Assembly: GCF_019703515.2 (NCBI RefSeq)
Contig: NC_059388.1
Span: 4,119,979 to 4,183,978 of the forward strand
Origin: Myxocyprinus asiaticus
Taxonomy: Eukaryota > Chordata > Actinopteri > Cypriniformes > Catostomidae
Length of the DNA: 64,000 nt
Direction: 5' to 3'
Position 1 is the stretch's first letter. The number at the start of each line of letters is the position of its first letter. Positions 12,319 to 24,040 of this stretch are shown here, one piece after another. The notes under the pieces were generated by a model. It was not told the origin of the DNA. It saw nothing but the letters and a program-made list of their open reading frames with translations, and made no database searches. A program made the translations under genes and the position numbers.

Positions 12319-13412
12319 TTTGATATAATAAAAAAAAATTATTGTGTGTCAAAAACAAGATTATACAGACCACATTCCCCATTAGTGCAACAATCAAACC
12401 CCGAACTTCCCCCCGAACAAAACAAACATAAAAAAGAAAAACGTGTGCATTAACCCCGCGCACGACAGCGCCAACTGGCGTCAATCCCTCTAAACTCAAA
12501 AGGTCCATGTACGCATGCGAGAGTCCCCGCGACATCTTTGCCGTCGGATTGCTCAAGTCCGGTGCTTCTGCACAAATTGCAAAATTGTGTGAAGCAAAAT
12601 TACATAACAGAAAATACTTTGTAAAACAAACCCCAGCCAACAGGCAGAATATGTGTCTTGAAGGTGTGTTCCTCCACAAAACAAATTCCAGCTGATATAA
12701 AGCCGTCCAGTTTCCTCGGACAGATAAACAAGTGTTCAGTGAGCCGGCTGTTATTAGTACAGCAGATGACGAAATCATTCTAATGTCCCTTAAAAATACT
12801 CCACAAAAACAAACTCCAGCCAACAGGAGGCATAAGCACAAAGAATGAACAGATCCATCCACAAAAGTCCCGAAGAAGTGTTATTCCACAAAACAAACTC
12901 CAGCCGCTAGGCGGAACCCGCATGAAAAGAAACAAAACAGGCATCCCAGTTCCTCAGATGATCAAGTGGTTATTGAGCGAGTCAGATTCACTCGGAGGCT
13001 GCATAAAAAAAAAAATACACCATGACTCAGTCCGTCGACTTTATAAAAGACGTCCTTTATGTAAGCATGTAGATATTTTGCGGTCATCCATAGTGTCCAT
13101 TCTCTGGCTGGGAACTTCAGTGTAAAAAACGATCTTATGTCAATGCAAATGTTTCTTGAAAGAAGTGTCATTTTACAAAACAAACTCCAGCCGCTAGGCG
13201 GAGCCAATGCAAAAAGAAACAAAAAATGGCGCCCAGCTTCCTCAGAAAATCGAGTCACTGAACAGCGAGTCAGTCCACTAATACAAGAAACATCAAATGG
13301 CTTACTCCAATGTATTTATGAAGGAGAGTGCCTTTTTTGGACATGTAAATACTTTGCGACCATCCTTCGTTTCTATTCTCAGTTTGGCCAGAAACATCAA
13401 TGCAAAAGCGAT
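12319..13412 (-). repeat. L1 inter-ORF spacer with degenerate tandem repeats
   Basis: The 1.1-kb gap between L1 ORF1 and ORF2 contains at least five copies of a motif of the form AAACAAACTCCAGCC followed by GCTAGGCGG or AACAGGAGG (near 12620, 12678, 12806, 12891, 13177). Two longer units, at 12891-12990 and 13177-13275, also share CAGYTTCCTCAG followed by a GAGCGAGTCAG-type stretch. A 185-codon open frame on the minus strand (12305-12862) is Cys/Leu-rich, spans the repeats and matches no family I know. I treat it as non-coding. Confidence 0.6.
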
Positions 13413-14144
13413 CTTTCATTGATATAAAAGTTTCTTACACTCCTTTAACTGATCGCGTTTCTCTCTTGTCGAATTCGCAAAGTACGGGAACAAGAAAATA
13501 TTGTGATTCTTCCAAGTAAGCTTTCCTTTGCTCCTCGCCTGACGCAACACAAGATCTTTATCGGATGATCTAAGAAATTTGGTCAGGATTGATCGGGGCC
13601 TGTCTCCCTCAGCAGATCTGCGAGCCGGGACTCTGTGAGCTCGCACAATTTCCAGTTTATGGCCTGTTATGTCGAGCAGACTCGGGAAAAGCTCGTCCAG
13701 GAATTTCACCATATCTCTGCCCTCTTTATGCTCAGGAATTCCAACAATTCGTATGTTATTCTATCGGTTCATATTTTCAAGATATTCCAGTTTTTCCAAA
13801 ATGTTTTCCAAGTCTTTTTTGGACGCGGGTGGATTAGCGGATAATTCCCTTTCCGTTGACTCCAAACAATCGATTCGTTTCTCAACATTTGCGACTCTTG
13901 TGACCAACTCAGAGAATTTTGTTTCCATCGCCGTAATCGATCGACGTATTATAGCGATTTCCTCCAAGTCAGCAACAACCTTGGTCAGCATCACCGAGAT
14001 GTTGGACAGTTGACGCTGGATTCCATCTCCGGACGTGCTGTCCAAATCGAGTCCCCGGCTCACAGTCCCGTCAGAGGCCTCAGCTTGAGCACGTAAGTGT
14101 TTTTTAATGTCTCCAGAGTCTGAGGATTTTGACTTCTTTGCCAT
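13413..14144 (-). pseudogene. L1 ORF1 protein (coiled coil, RRM, C-terminal domain), one nonsense codon
   Basis: The ORF starts MAKKSKSSDSGDIKKHLRAQ at 14144, preceded by ~140 bp of 5' UTR. Residues ~45-125 form a heptad-like coiled coil (SNISVMLTKVVADLEEIAII, then TRVANVEKRIDCLESTEREL). A premature TAG near 13761 follows LEYLENMNR. The frame then continues with NNIRIVG, an RRM-like segment, and an L1 ORF1 C-terminal domain (RSILTKFLRSSDKDLVLRQA, NHNIFLFPYF). The second L1 copy at 35574-35660 has a sense codon at that position, so the stop is private to this copy. ORF1p of L1 elements is an RNA-binding trimeric chaperone needed for retrotransposition. Confidence 0.85.
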
Positions 14145-14287
14145 GTTTACCTCAAAGAGCAAATATGTAATTGGATGTATCGAATCTCACCAGATTATAA
14201 CATGAAAATAATTTAAAAACTAGCAAAGTGCGCAGAGCTCGTGATTCACACGTCTGCTTCCCGCATGGTATCACGTGTTCCCCCCAG

Positions 14288-14301
14288 TCATTTGTAACTC
14301 T
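14288..14301 (-). repeat. Target-site duplication, copy 2
   Basis: Reverse complement of 7658-7671. It lies between L2 coding sequence (…HCTETALI then RVTND) and the L1 5' end. The L2 frame reads across it into the sequence after the other copy. Confidence 0.9.
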
Positions 14302-15945
14302 TATAAGTGCAGTCTCTGTACAGTGATGGGGCCTAAATCATGACTGAAATTGTTCATATATACCATTTCTCTGTAGAAATGAACATAGTTGGGAGGACAC
14401 TACATTTTTTAGTATTTTCTACATAAATGGGAGATTTGAAAGCTGTATATAATTAGCCAATTCACCAGGATCAAGCTGTGGCATTTATAAAAAGTAGTTT
14501 GATAACTGCCATTTGAAAGTTTCTTGGGACATATCCTAAGGATAGCGAGGAGTTAATAATATTAAGAAGAGATTCTGAGATTACAGGGAATACCTCTTTT
14601 AAGAGCTTATTTCTAACATGTTGTGGCTTTTGATTTTTTGATAAGTTTTGTTAGCTCTTCATGACCTATGACAGTGAAGGATTGAAGTTGCTCGTGAGGA
14701 AAATTATGAGGCACTGTTTTCTGAGGTGCTGTAACAGTTGATTGCATAATTCCAATTTTATTTCTGATGATTTCTATTTTTTCAGTAAAGAAATTCATAA
14801 AGTCTTTACTATTGTGCTGCGACGGAATACCTGGTTCAGTCGACGCTTTATTTCTAACCAATGTAGCCACAGTACTGAATAAACACCTTATTTTCTATGA
14901 GTTTGTTAAAATATGTTGACCAGGCAGCTTTTAGTGCCTGTCTGTAGCTACAGACACTATCCTTCCATGCACCGCAAAATACCTCTAATTTTGTATTCTT
15001 CCACTTGCGCTCCATTTTCCGAGCTGTCCTCTTGAGAGCATGAGTGTGATCATTGTTTCATGGTGTGGGGCTTTTTTCTTTAATTTTCTTTAATCAAAGG
15101 GGGTCGACACTATCAAGAGTGCCAGAGAAGAGTGTATTTATATTTTCTGTTATTACATCAAGTTCTTCTAGGCTTTTTGGCTTAATGAGTATGTGAGACA
15201 ATTCTGGAAGATTATTAGTGAAGCTGTTTTTAGTGGTCAAAAGAATAGTTGTACCTGAACGATAGCGTGGTGTAGATTGAGTGACATTAGCTGATCGCAG
15301 CAAACAAGAGACGAGGTAATGATCTGAAATGTCATCACTCTGCATTAAAATTTCTATAGTATCAACATCAACTCCATATGACAGAATTATATCTAGCGTA
15401 TGATTATGGCGATGAGTTGGTCCTGTCACATATTGTCTGACTCCAAGAGAGTTGAGAACATCGATAAATGCTAATCCCAATGTGTCATTTTCAATATCTA
15501 TGTGAATGTTGAAGTCACCAACAATTAAAGCTCTATCTACAGTTACTACTAGATCTGATAGAAAATTAGCAAATTCACCAAGGCAATCAGAATACGGCCC
15601 GTGTGATCTATACACTGTAGCAAGGGCAAAAGACTACAGAGATTTTTTATTTATATCTGATGGTGTCACATTAAGCATTATTAGTTCAAAAGACTTATAT
15701 CCTGTCCTCTGAGTAACACCAAAAACTTCACTGTAAATTGTAGCAACACCTCCTCCTCGACCCTTCAGACGAGGCTCATGTTTATAACAATAACCTGGGG
15801 GAGTAGAGTCATTTAAACTAATATATTCATCCGGTTTAAGCCAGGTTTCAGTCAAACAGAGAGCATCCAGCGGTTGAGCGGTTGTCACGGCCCCTAACCA
15901 CATCCTCCACAGTTTTAGCATTAAATACGTTGAGTTAATATGCAT
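14288..15945 (-). pseudogene. L2 LINE 5' part: endonuclease and start of reverse transcriptase
   Basis: On the minus strand: endonuclease motifs LDALCLTETWLKPDEYISL (about 15870-15810), ALIVGDFNIHID (about 15530-15495) and DDISDHYLVSCLL (about 15335-15300). These are the catalytic E, D/N and D/H blocks of an APE-type endonuclease. The linker and RT N-terminus then follow in several frames, with SLSLGYVPRNFQMAVIKPLF near 14520 and a FRPHHCTETALI segment ending at the TSD. Frameshifts and stops are present, for example between 15634 and 15615. The 5' end is truncated near 15945. It continues into the inverted piece at 7672-8757. Confidence 0.85.
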
Positions 15946-16399
15946 TATTAATAAAAAAATTTATACCCTTTCTTATATGCTGAAATTAGAACTTTCTTGA
16001 CCCCTGACTTATAAAAAAAATAATAAAAGACTTATTTTATATGTTAAAATATATTTATTTTTATCTTTTCGATTATTTGTATCCTTTATTTATGTATACA
16101 TTTTGGTTGGTTTATATGTATTTTTCATTCTTCCTTCACCTGTACTTGTCTTTATGACTCAGTGAGTGTATTCATATATTGTTTGATCTTATTGAACATT
16201 TATATACAACAAATCCACAGTTTTAGCACCATTTGTGGACTTTTCGGATGGTCCTTTACCCATCATAGGCACATTTTCCAATTTATATCAATGTTAAATT
16301 AGCGATCTGGAACGATTTCACCGTGACGCCATCTGGCCAGCTTAAATACGGGACAAATCGCATCCCGTATTGATTCGATACGGGACGCATAATTTTATC
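15946..16399. other. AT-rich gap with a short GC palindrome
   Basis: No gene. Around 16345-16390 three copies of the octamer ATACGGGA/TCCCGTAT alternate in orientation, which could be the remnant end of an unrecognised DNA element. Confidence 0.3.
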
Positions 16400-16757
16400 T
16401 GTAAATATGTTTGTAGACTACAGCTCAGCATTCAACACCATAGTGCCCTCCAAGCTTAATGTGAAACTCCGGGCTTAAACAACTCACTGTGCAGCTGGAT
16501 CCTGGACTTCCTGTCAGGCAGAGTACAGTGTATTTTTTATTGTATACAGTCTTCTTATTTTGTGCATACTGTTTAATGTATATTATTAGGTGTATATTGT
16601 GTTGTGTAACAAGATGTGTAAACTGTGTTATGTGTAGATCAGATGTTTATTGCAATTGTCATACTGCTATGTTTCTTGGAATCGCACCCAAGACTTTCAC
16701 CCACTGTTGCACTTGTGTATATGGTTGAGTGACAATAAAGGGATTTGATTTGACAAC
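16400..16757 (+). mobile_element. Jockey-like LINE fragment: RT piece joined to 3' end
   Basis: 16405-16515 encodes FVDYSSAFNTIVPSKL (RT motif A region), as in the larger copy at 43725-45822. It then jumps to the 3' UTR of the same family: 16670-16757 matches 43733-43800 (minus), ending in GACAATAAAGGGATTTGATTTG. The middle of the element is deleted. Confidence 0.75.
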
Positions 16758-16792
16758 TATTGCACTCTCAATTGCCCTAAGTGTCAAAAGCT

Positions 16793-16888
<96 letters not shown>

Positions 16889-17440
16889 TATTTTTTTATT
16901 TTATTTTTTTATATTGCCTTAGTTTTTCTTTACTGTTGGCCCCAGACACAGAGACTACAAGAGTGCAAATTGAATGAAATCCCAGATGCAGTTTATTGTG
17001 CTATTCCAATCCCAATCAATAATTACCAGAAGAAAAAAGTGGTACGCAGTACGTGACTTTTAATTATAAAGAAGCCCGAAATACACACGGGACTCTTATT
17101 TTGAAATGGCTGCGATACCAGTTTTGAGCTCACTGACGGCTGATTCGCTGAGAAAGTGAATCTGATTTAAACTGCTAACCTTCAAACCCTCAGTTCTTTT
17201 CGGGTGATTCTTGAAAAAGATCCGGTTCAAAAGAGTCATTTGTTCACGACTCTCTCGCTAGGTTTGTTGTTGCGTGCGGTACAGCGTGCTCGTCACAAAC
17301 AGAACAGGTGAAAAGCGGCGTAAAACACGCTGGTTGTGCGCGTTCTAAAAATGTATTCAATAACTCACAAGATGATATCTGACGAAACCGCATATGAACA
17401 CACACATGATGCTGACTGATGCTTTTAAAGTTGTGTTGCT
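16758..17440. mobile_element. Fragment of the hAT-like element also present at 32761-39693
   Basis: 16765-16795 (CCTAAGTGTCAAAAGCTTGA) matches 33175-33196, and 17064-17440 matches 37778-37887 plus 39429-39600 (for example ACACGGGACTCTTATTTTG, AGAAAGTGAATCTGATT). This uninterrupted copy shows where the DIRS element went into the other one. No transposase is visible. Confidence 0.65.
16795..16889. repeat. (TA)n followed by (TTA)n microsatellite
   Basis: About 33 TA units followed by ten TTA units, inside the hAT-like fragment. The counterpart tract in the other copy is at 35068-35118. Confidence 0.95.
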
Positions 17441-17542
17441 CATTTGCATTCATTTACATGAATTATATGCAGAAAATACAACAGTTTTGTCTTCGGTGTT
17501 TATATATAGAATATATAATTTTTGACATGCAAACTAAGGTTA

Positions 17543-17916
17543 TGTCACAGTTTGTGGTGGTGAAGATGAAGAAGGGGAGGCGATGGATCTATTTGCTGGC
17601 TTTAATGAAGATATGAAGGAGATACAGAACAACATGGAGTACCATAAACTAAATAAACAAACTATATCACAAGCTTTACACAGACAAGAACTGACAAACA
17701 ATGAACAAAACTCAAGGGTATATATACACAAAGGAACTAATGAGGGGATGGAAGACAGGTGAGGATGATGAGGAACAGCTGGTAGTGATTGAGGGTAGTG
17801 CACTGTGGGAGATGTAGGAGGAAACTTCAAAATTGAGGGTAGTGCAATGTGGGAGATGTAGGAGGAAACTTCAAAATAAGAGTCCAAGTTAAACATGAGG
17901 GAGACAGAACGTGACA
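17543..17916 (-). mobile_element. Putative solo LTR, 374 bp
   Basis: On the minus strand it begins TGTCACGTTCTGTC and ends AAACTGTGACA, so the ends are TG...CA with a short imperfect inverted repeat. It is flanked by the 4-bp repeat GTTA (17539-17542 and 17917-17920). The interior holds a 44-bp tandem duplication. No internal coding region is attached. The 4-bp TSD could arise by chance, so confidence is moderate. Confidence 0.6.
17788..17875. repeat. Tandem duplication, 44-bp unit, two copies
   Basis: Unit beginning ATTGAGGGTAGTGCA occurs at 17788 and 17832, with one base difference (ACTGTGGG versus AATGTGGG). Confidence 0.9.
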
Positions 17917-18359
17917 GTTAATAGTTAGCCTCTACGGTTCCTGTGGATAGTGACAGTAGCTAGGTGAACAGGTGTTTCACATCATAGCTACAGTATATGT
18001 TGTTATATGTGACTTATTTTAACCCAACAACACATTTTGAGTTTCTTGCACTAAATAAAAAGAGGAAGTCTCAAATGATATAATCATGTTTCCGTTGCTG
18101 AGATATAATAATTTAAATACTTTCATTTTTTCTTTAGTGCGTTAAACTCAAAATGTGTTTCTGGAACAAAGTGACTGAAAACGATGCTGCAGGTTGCATA
18201 TTGTGTACTTCAGAATGAAATTAAATGCAAAGCTGTTTTAACCAATCAGCATTCAGGACCAAACTATTTGTTTTGTTCAAACTATTAAAACTAAGAGTTT
18301 TAAGTAGTGTAAGTAATTGCAAATAATTTTTGTCGCTTCACACTAAGAAAAGCAAATTT

Positions 18360-18795
18360 GGTAAAAATGTAGCTTAACGTTCCCCATGTTAAGGGATTAC
18401 ACTAATAATGAATGTACAAATGCATAATAAATCATTGATATGCAGTTATAACAACATGCATAAATAGGGTAACTTACATGCAATACATGCCAAAAAGTGA
18501 GACATTTTACCTCACATGTTATAAATGCTCAGTACCACTCAACAATTGTAACCAGGGAAAATGTATCTTGTATGAATAAGTATTGAAGTATAAATAAGTG
18601 TATTTATTAAGCATATATGACATGTAATTTAAAATGACTATTTGGCAAATATTGCATGAAAGTCAACATTTTTACCAATGTTGTGATAACTGCATGTAAA
18701 CGATTTATAATGCATTTGTAAATTACTTATTAGTCATTAATGAACCTCTTTATAAAGCCTCAATTAAGGGAACATTTATGTAAAGTGTTACCCAA
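18360..18795. repeat. AT-rich MITE-like repeat ending GTAAAGTGTTACC
   Basis: The right edge carries GTAAAGTGTTACCC, an end sequence I recall from very common fish MITEs, and the interior is full of ATTAATGAAC/ATGCATTTGTAAAT-type motifs. The left TIR is not clear, so boundaries are approximate. Confidence 0.35.
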
Positions 18796-19398
18796 ATTTT
18801 AATCTCAAAACACACTGACATAGAAAAGTAAGGTCAAAATTTCATATTAGTATGACATTGTTGTAGTTGCTGAGATGAGTCATTGGATATCCCCATGATA
18901 GGAAAGAAAAATCATGAATGAATATCTCAAATGATTTTCATAGACAACAATGAGATTAAATGGAGAGCAAATGCAGACTTCTTCTGAAATCTCCTGATTT
19001 TCAGACGTTTTTCCTGTCCTTTTCTGCATATCGCTGCCCCCTTCGGCATTTCGTGCCGCTGTTTTGTGGCCCATTCTGCATAACGCGGCGGGCCATTTCA
19101 GCTTATCGTGGCCCATAAAATGTCCCAGTTCTCCCTATGGCCAATTATTCTCATCCAATTCTTAGCAAATATTCTCATCCAATTCTTCCAAGACCAGATG
19201 ATCTAAACTATGCTATCCACGTATGTCAACAATTGTCTAATTTCTTTGTGTTTTTATGTCTCCTAAAGTATTTAGCAGAATCATCACAACAAAATGAAAC
19301 CTGAGTCTGTAAAAGTGCAACATCTGAGCAATTGACTGCTATCTTTCTCAGCATTCCTCTGATTGAACTCTTGTTCTGTGTTTGGTTGTGTCCTGCAG
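18796..19398 (+). other. Intron 5' of the tafa5 exon
   Basis: Non-coding. It ends in a pyrimidine-containing tract and TGTCCTGCAG (AG at 19397-19398), a good splice acceptor. No upstream tafa5 exon was found in the window. Confidence 0.6.
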
Positions 19399-19548
19399 GT
19401 CAGTTGGCAGCAGGCACCTGTGAGATTGTCACTCTAGATAGAGACAGCACTCAGCCACGCAGGACAATCGCCAGACAGACAGCCCGCTGTGCATGTAAGA
19501 AAGGACAGATCGCTGGGACAACAAGAGCCAGGCCGGCCTGCGTAGATG
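19399..19548 (+). CDS. tafa5: Internal exon of TAFA5 (FAM19A5), chemokine-like secreted protein
   Basis: This is the only host coding sequence I can support. The 150-bp segment encodes 49 complete codons, starting QLAAGTCEIVTLDRD and ending TTRARPACVD, with split codons at both ends (phase 1 at each side). It is bounded by a TGCAG acceptor (19397-19398) and a GTAAGA donor (19549). The peptide is almost identical to my recollection of the vertebrate TAFA5 core, including four cysteines (GTCE, ARCACKK, ACVD). A phase-1 start gives Gly (G|GT) or Ser (A|GT) before Q, as in the two known mammalian N-terminal isoforms. TAFA5 is a small secreted neural/adipose cysteine-rich ligand. The signal-peptide exon and the C-terminal cysteine exon are not in this window, so the gene must extend well beyond it. 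A longer open frame around the exon (19332-19619) is intron read-through. Confidence 0.93.
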
Positions 19549-20400
19549 GTAAGATCAGACTGGGAAAAGAAAATATAATATGCATATATAAATATACAAA
19601 AAGAACTGATACCGCATAATTTTATATTTCACTGACCTTTTACTACACACATATGTCTATCAAACCTCTAATGACTATTTATTTTTTGATTATAATTGCT
19701 ACCAGATGTTTGTTCATATTTATTTTAATTAAACAAAAGATCCTTAATTATGTCGGTGTCAAATCTGTGACTAAATCTGTAAACATAGTGCTTAAATGAT
19801 TCCCACCTCATGCATACACTTTGTTATATGTAAAGCCCTCTAACTGCAGATACATTTGTAACTTCTTGTTGCTATAGTGGCATCAATATTTTGTTAGTTT
19901 TTGTGTTAACTGTCCTAATATGCTTTAAGAAGAGGGGGACAAATCTTCACAATGTCTTTGCATTACAGTGTGAATGTGTCTACACATAAATAAGTACTGA
20001 GTAATATTGTTGAACAACATGTGATTATTACTGGTGGTGTTTATTAAGGCAAGCATCATGATTACTAATTCTTATACTGGGATAGGATTTGAACAAACCA
20101 TTACCCCTAAGTTTTAAACTTCGGCACATAACTCACCCCACACGTTTGTGCTACAGACATGAATGATACTACAAATCATGTGGCTTGTTGAAGAGAGAGA
20201 TGTGTATTATTGTTTTTCTAAGCAATCAGATTCATAATTTTTGGATAATAAAACCAGTAAAAAATTCCATAGACTTATATTAAAGGAGGGACACAAGCAA
20301 TATCTAGAGACCAGAACATCATAGAGATGTTTTGATTGTGGATAGCTGTTTGGGCCAGTGAGCAGCATTTTCTTCAGAAAATATAAAAATCTACACTGTA
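19549..20400. other. Intron 3' of the tafa5 exon, no further gene
   Basis: AT-rich, with no recognised repeat boundaries or ORFs. I looked for the next tafa5 exon (the tryptophan/cysteine-rich C-terminal part) throughout the rest of the window on the plus strand and did not see it. Confidence 0.5.
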
Positions 20401-20449
20401 AAAAGTGGTTATGTGCAATTTGAATCAACTTGACTTTAATTCTGACAAA

Positions 20450-21063
20450 TTAATTTAACTCCTGATAATCATTAGTAAACCTTTATAAACATTTACAATG
20501 TACGAGTAGATTGGGACTTTAGATTGGGAACTGCAAATATATGAACAAATAATTAATAATTGAGTTGTAAAGATGTGTAAGGAGTAAAAGCATATACATC
20601 AACAAACTAGCAGTAAATGTGTGTTTTTTACAGATGTTGGTTATTTAGCTGGACATTAATACATAATTTGTACAAATGATTTCTGAAAACATTTGTAAAT
20701 GTAAAAAAGTGCATGAGCTCATTTATAAATCATTGATGAAAAAGTTTAAAGATATTTGTAAACATTCTAAATGTACTTTAACATATGATCTGTTAATCAT
20801 TTTGTAACATTTGTTAAATTTTTTATAGATGTTAAAAAGTGCAAAGCCATAAAAGAACAAAAGTTTAATAAGTTTAATAACATTTGTAAGCATTTGACAT
20901 ACATAGCATTAGATAATGCTTTACAGATTATTATTTTATATTAGTTAAATTCATTAGTAAACATTAACAAGCACATTATCTGAAAAAACATTAACTAATG
21001 ATTTGTTAGGCATTAAATAATGTTTATTAATTATTTATTAATGCAAATTATTATAGAGTGTGA
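20450..21063. repeat. AT-rich MITE-like repeat
   Basis: Contains many recurrences of ATTAGTAAACATTAACAAG and ACATTTGTAAA-type motifs and ends ATTATAGAGTGTGACC, similar to the GTGTTACC edge of the 18360-18795 repeat. Boundaries and superfamily are uncertain. Confidence 0.35.
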
Positions 21064-21402
21064 CCAATAAGTTTACCCTTAAAATGTAAAAGTCCCTTGA
21101 TACAGTACATAAATAGTCATATGTGATGCCATTTGAGAGTTTAGAATCTGAACTTTCCACAAAACTCAGTCGATTTTGCATTTGTGTTACATAAAATAAC
21201 AAGACCTGAAAACCTCTGTGTCGCAAATGAATGCCACCTTGTGGCAATGATGTAAAAATATACATATTAATATAAAAGTGTAATTGCTCTTACATAGACA
21301 AGTCATATATCAAATAAAAAGCTCTCTTTCTAAGGAATGCCATTATGCAGCTTTTCAATGACACCTAGATTAAGCTTCTAGTACACTCAGAGGCTGGGAT
21401 AT

Positions 21403-21796
21403 TGAAGACTTTAAATGTATGTCTTTTTCCCCGTTTACTTGCTGAGAAATAATAAATGTATTAATTATTTTAGTTATCAGACATAGGAGAGAAAGCAACA
21501 TTTTAATCTGAAGAGTGGTGTCATACAAATGGTTTTCCAATCCTATTCTTTTCTCTGAAGATTTTTCCCGTACAAGTCGTATTTAAGTGCATTCATAGGA
21601 AAAACAACTCTCTCTCTATTGTTTAAGCAGGAATTACATACTCTGTCTGGAATGTGCTTCTTGGGCAAGGTTTAGGTCCAGATAATATGAAACAGATGTG
21701 TAGAACTTATAAGCTGTCGTGCAAGTCTTATAGAAGTAAATGTGACCATATAAAGACAACATAATATAATGCTACGAAATTACTAAAAAAACTACA
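21403..21796 (-). repeat. 3' LTR of the endogenous retrovirus, 394 bp
   Basis: Minus strand: starts TGTAGTTTTTTTAG right after a purine tract (GTGGAGGGAAAAC) and ends AAAGTCTTCA. The last ~35 bp recur at 25682-25715 next to a primer-binding site, confirming LTR identity. A third partial copy is at 41131-41913. Confidence 0.8.
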
Positions 21797-22162
21797 GTTT
21801 TCCCTCCACTGGAGATACAGCCATCAAGCTCCACCCATCTCCTCCAGGTGGCCACCTGTTATGAAGTGATAGGAGAGAGAAAATGATTGACCTAAATAAA
21901 GAAATAGACAAACAGGAAATGAGGAAAAGGAAACTCTGGAAGAGAACAAAAAAAAAAAAACAAAAGAAAACCCCATCCCTGTGATATGTCCCCATGTACT
22001 ATATGTGTCATTTATGATTATGTGTAAGTTAATAAACCCTCAACAATCTAAGAAAAGATAAACTAATTAATCTTCACCAGTGTCTGGACAAGCATCAGTA
22101 GGCGGGTGTTAATTGTTTGTGAGGTTGTGTTTTGCATGCAGTGTATGGTATGTGAGGAACTC

Positions 22163-23052
22163 CTATTTTACCCTATACTGCCCTCCCTCTATCTTGTCAA
22201 CATATTTGGAAATAACCAATTGGATAGATTTGTTACTTTTCTTTCCCTTCACACATATAAGTTTTATGATTAACAGAAGTACAAAAACAACAACCACCGT
22301 GAAAATGATCCATTCTGAACATGATAGATTCCCTTGAATTTGTGCCAATTTCCTCTCAGTCATCAAATTAACTATTCCATTTGCCATGATTACATGGCCC
22401 ATTGCTTGAATTCCCTCTTCTTGGGCTGATTTAACACTTGCTTTAACTCTCTTAACCATCTCGAAAAGTTAATAATTTCTTCCACTAAATCATCATCCCA
22501 CCCATATACTAAGTGATTTGTATCTTATGTTATTCAGATGATTTTTAAATGTATAATATTCTACTTCTTTCATCAACCATTTCCTTATTTGTGAGTAATT
22601 CTCATAGTAGATTGTACTTCTACACATTGCTGTACGCATTGTAGATTGTAACTGACACATTGCTGCACCATGTGAGCTCCGTCTATCAAAGTCTTGGTCT
22701 CCCTTGCTAACAAAATACCATGAGCGGGATTAGTAGTTGTAATTGGACATATTTTAGCTTTGTTTGTCTCTTCATCAGAAAGGTAAATATATTGTCTACT
22801 TTTTCCAGTTTCCAAATTTGTCCAAATTCATCTCACAGTATTCATTCTCATCTGTTGAATGACATAATATCCTTTGATCCTTTTCTCCACTATGATAGCA
22901 CCCTTAGGATAAACACACCCTTGGGTTAGGGAATCCCACAGTATAAGCAAGTGAGTACTATTCATACAGAAGTTAATCTCCACATGAGTAGAAGTTATGA
23001 GGTTTTCCCACACAATCTCACATCTCTCTCTCGGAAACAGATTTGTTTCCAT
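22163..23052 (-). pseudogene. ERV envelope-like gene remnant
   Basis: Several minus-strand frames. The distal one (22163-22459) has a single hydrophobic anchor (EWIIFTVVVVFVLLLIIKLI) followed by a basic tail (KGKKSNKS), the layout of a retroviral transmembrane subunit cytoplasmic end. Upstream pieces at 22585-22815 and 22828-23052 contain several Cys residues and one N-x-S/T site. Frames are interrupted, so no envelope could be made. Position between integrase and the polypurine tract supports the call. Confidence 0.65.
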
Positions 23053-23198
23053 CTCTAATCAATGTCAATGGAAATTACCTCTAAAATGGAAGCAGAGGAA
23101 AATGATTAAACATCACTCCTTTGTTACCCAATTTCTAAATCAAATGAATGAACAGGTTTCAATCTCAGGCCATCAGCCATCATTATCTCTATGTTCAT

Positions 23199-24040
23199 TC
23201 ATAGACAGGGTTTAACTTGTGACCAGTGGTAACATCTATCTGTTCCTACACCCTTCCCCTTAAGGCAAACACTTGTGTTTGTTGTCAAGAGTATTTCATA
23301 TGGTCCCTCCCACCTTGGTTCTAAGCCTTTCCTAGCAATGCTTTTGACCATAACAAAACTGACTACTTGGGGAATGTGTGGGGTGTTAGTAGTGATATGT
23401 TTCTCATCCCATTGCTGTTGAGCTTCTTGCATTTTCTTGTTGTTGTCTTTAGTGGTTTTGTCTAGCATTGTGAGATAGCGTTGCAACTTATCTTGGAACA
23501 AAGTGGAATCTCCTCCCGTTCCTGCTGGTGGTGGAGCATCAGGTGGCAAAACCATTGTCTTCCAGTCATCAGCTCGTATGGTGTCAGTCCTGTTACTCGA
23601 TTTGTGGTAGCTCTTAGGTTCTACAAGTTAGCGGGTAGCAATTTGTGCCAACCTTGGCCTGTCTGCAGAATGGTTTTGGTGAGAGATGTTTTTAGTGATC
23701 TATTCATTCTTTCCACCATCCCTGAGCTTTGTGGGTGGTATGGAATGTGGAACTTCTGTTTGATCCCCATCAACTTCATGGCTTCCTTCATCAGCTTTCC
23801 ATTGAGATGGGTTCCATTGTCTGGATCAATTTTATATGGGAGGCCCCAGTGGGGAAAGACTTCCGCTATTACTCGAGGCGCTGCTCCGGCAGTACAGACT
23901 CGTGTAGGAGATGCTTCCACCCATCTGGGTAAACGATCCAAAATAACCAGTATGTATTGGTACCCTCCACTGGGTGACAATGGTCCTGTGAATCCCTGTT
24001 GGTCTGGTGATTTGACAGCTGTCAGTGAATATAATCATGT
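23199..24040 (-). pseudogene. ERV integrase remnant (core and C-terminal GPY-type domain)
   Basis: Minus-strand frame 23621-23980 carries the integrase core: GGYQYILVILDRLPRWVEA with the first catalytic Asp, PDNGTHLNGKL with the second, and HPQSSGMVERMNRSLK with the catalytic Glu, so DD35E residues are visible. A second frame, 23199-23555, has EPRWEGPYEILLTTNTSVCL, the GPY/F-type C-terminal fold that binds DNA. The two frames are offset by a frameshift near 23600. The N-terminal HHCC zinc finger and all RT sequence are missing. Confidence 0.8.

Larger units (their letters stand above)
8758..14287 (-). mobile_element. L1/Tx1-type LINE, near full length, inserted in an L2
   Basis: Contains 5' UTR (14145-14287), ORF1, a long spacer and ORF2. 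Its 5' end abuts a 14-bp TSD at 14288-14301. Its 3' end with poly-A is found inverted at 7195-7657, adjacent to the other TSD copy. Together they make a ~6.0-kb element whose target was the RT gene of an older L2. A shorter second copy of the family is at 35126-37763 (+). Confidence 0.85.

Noticed and set aside
12305..12862. 185-codon minus-strand open frame
   Set aside because: Sits in the L1 inter-ORF spacer over degenerate tandem repeats; no domain, unlike L1 ORFs.
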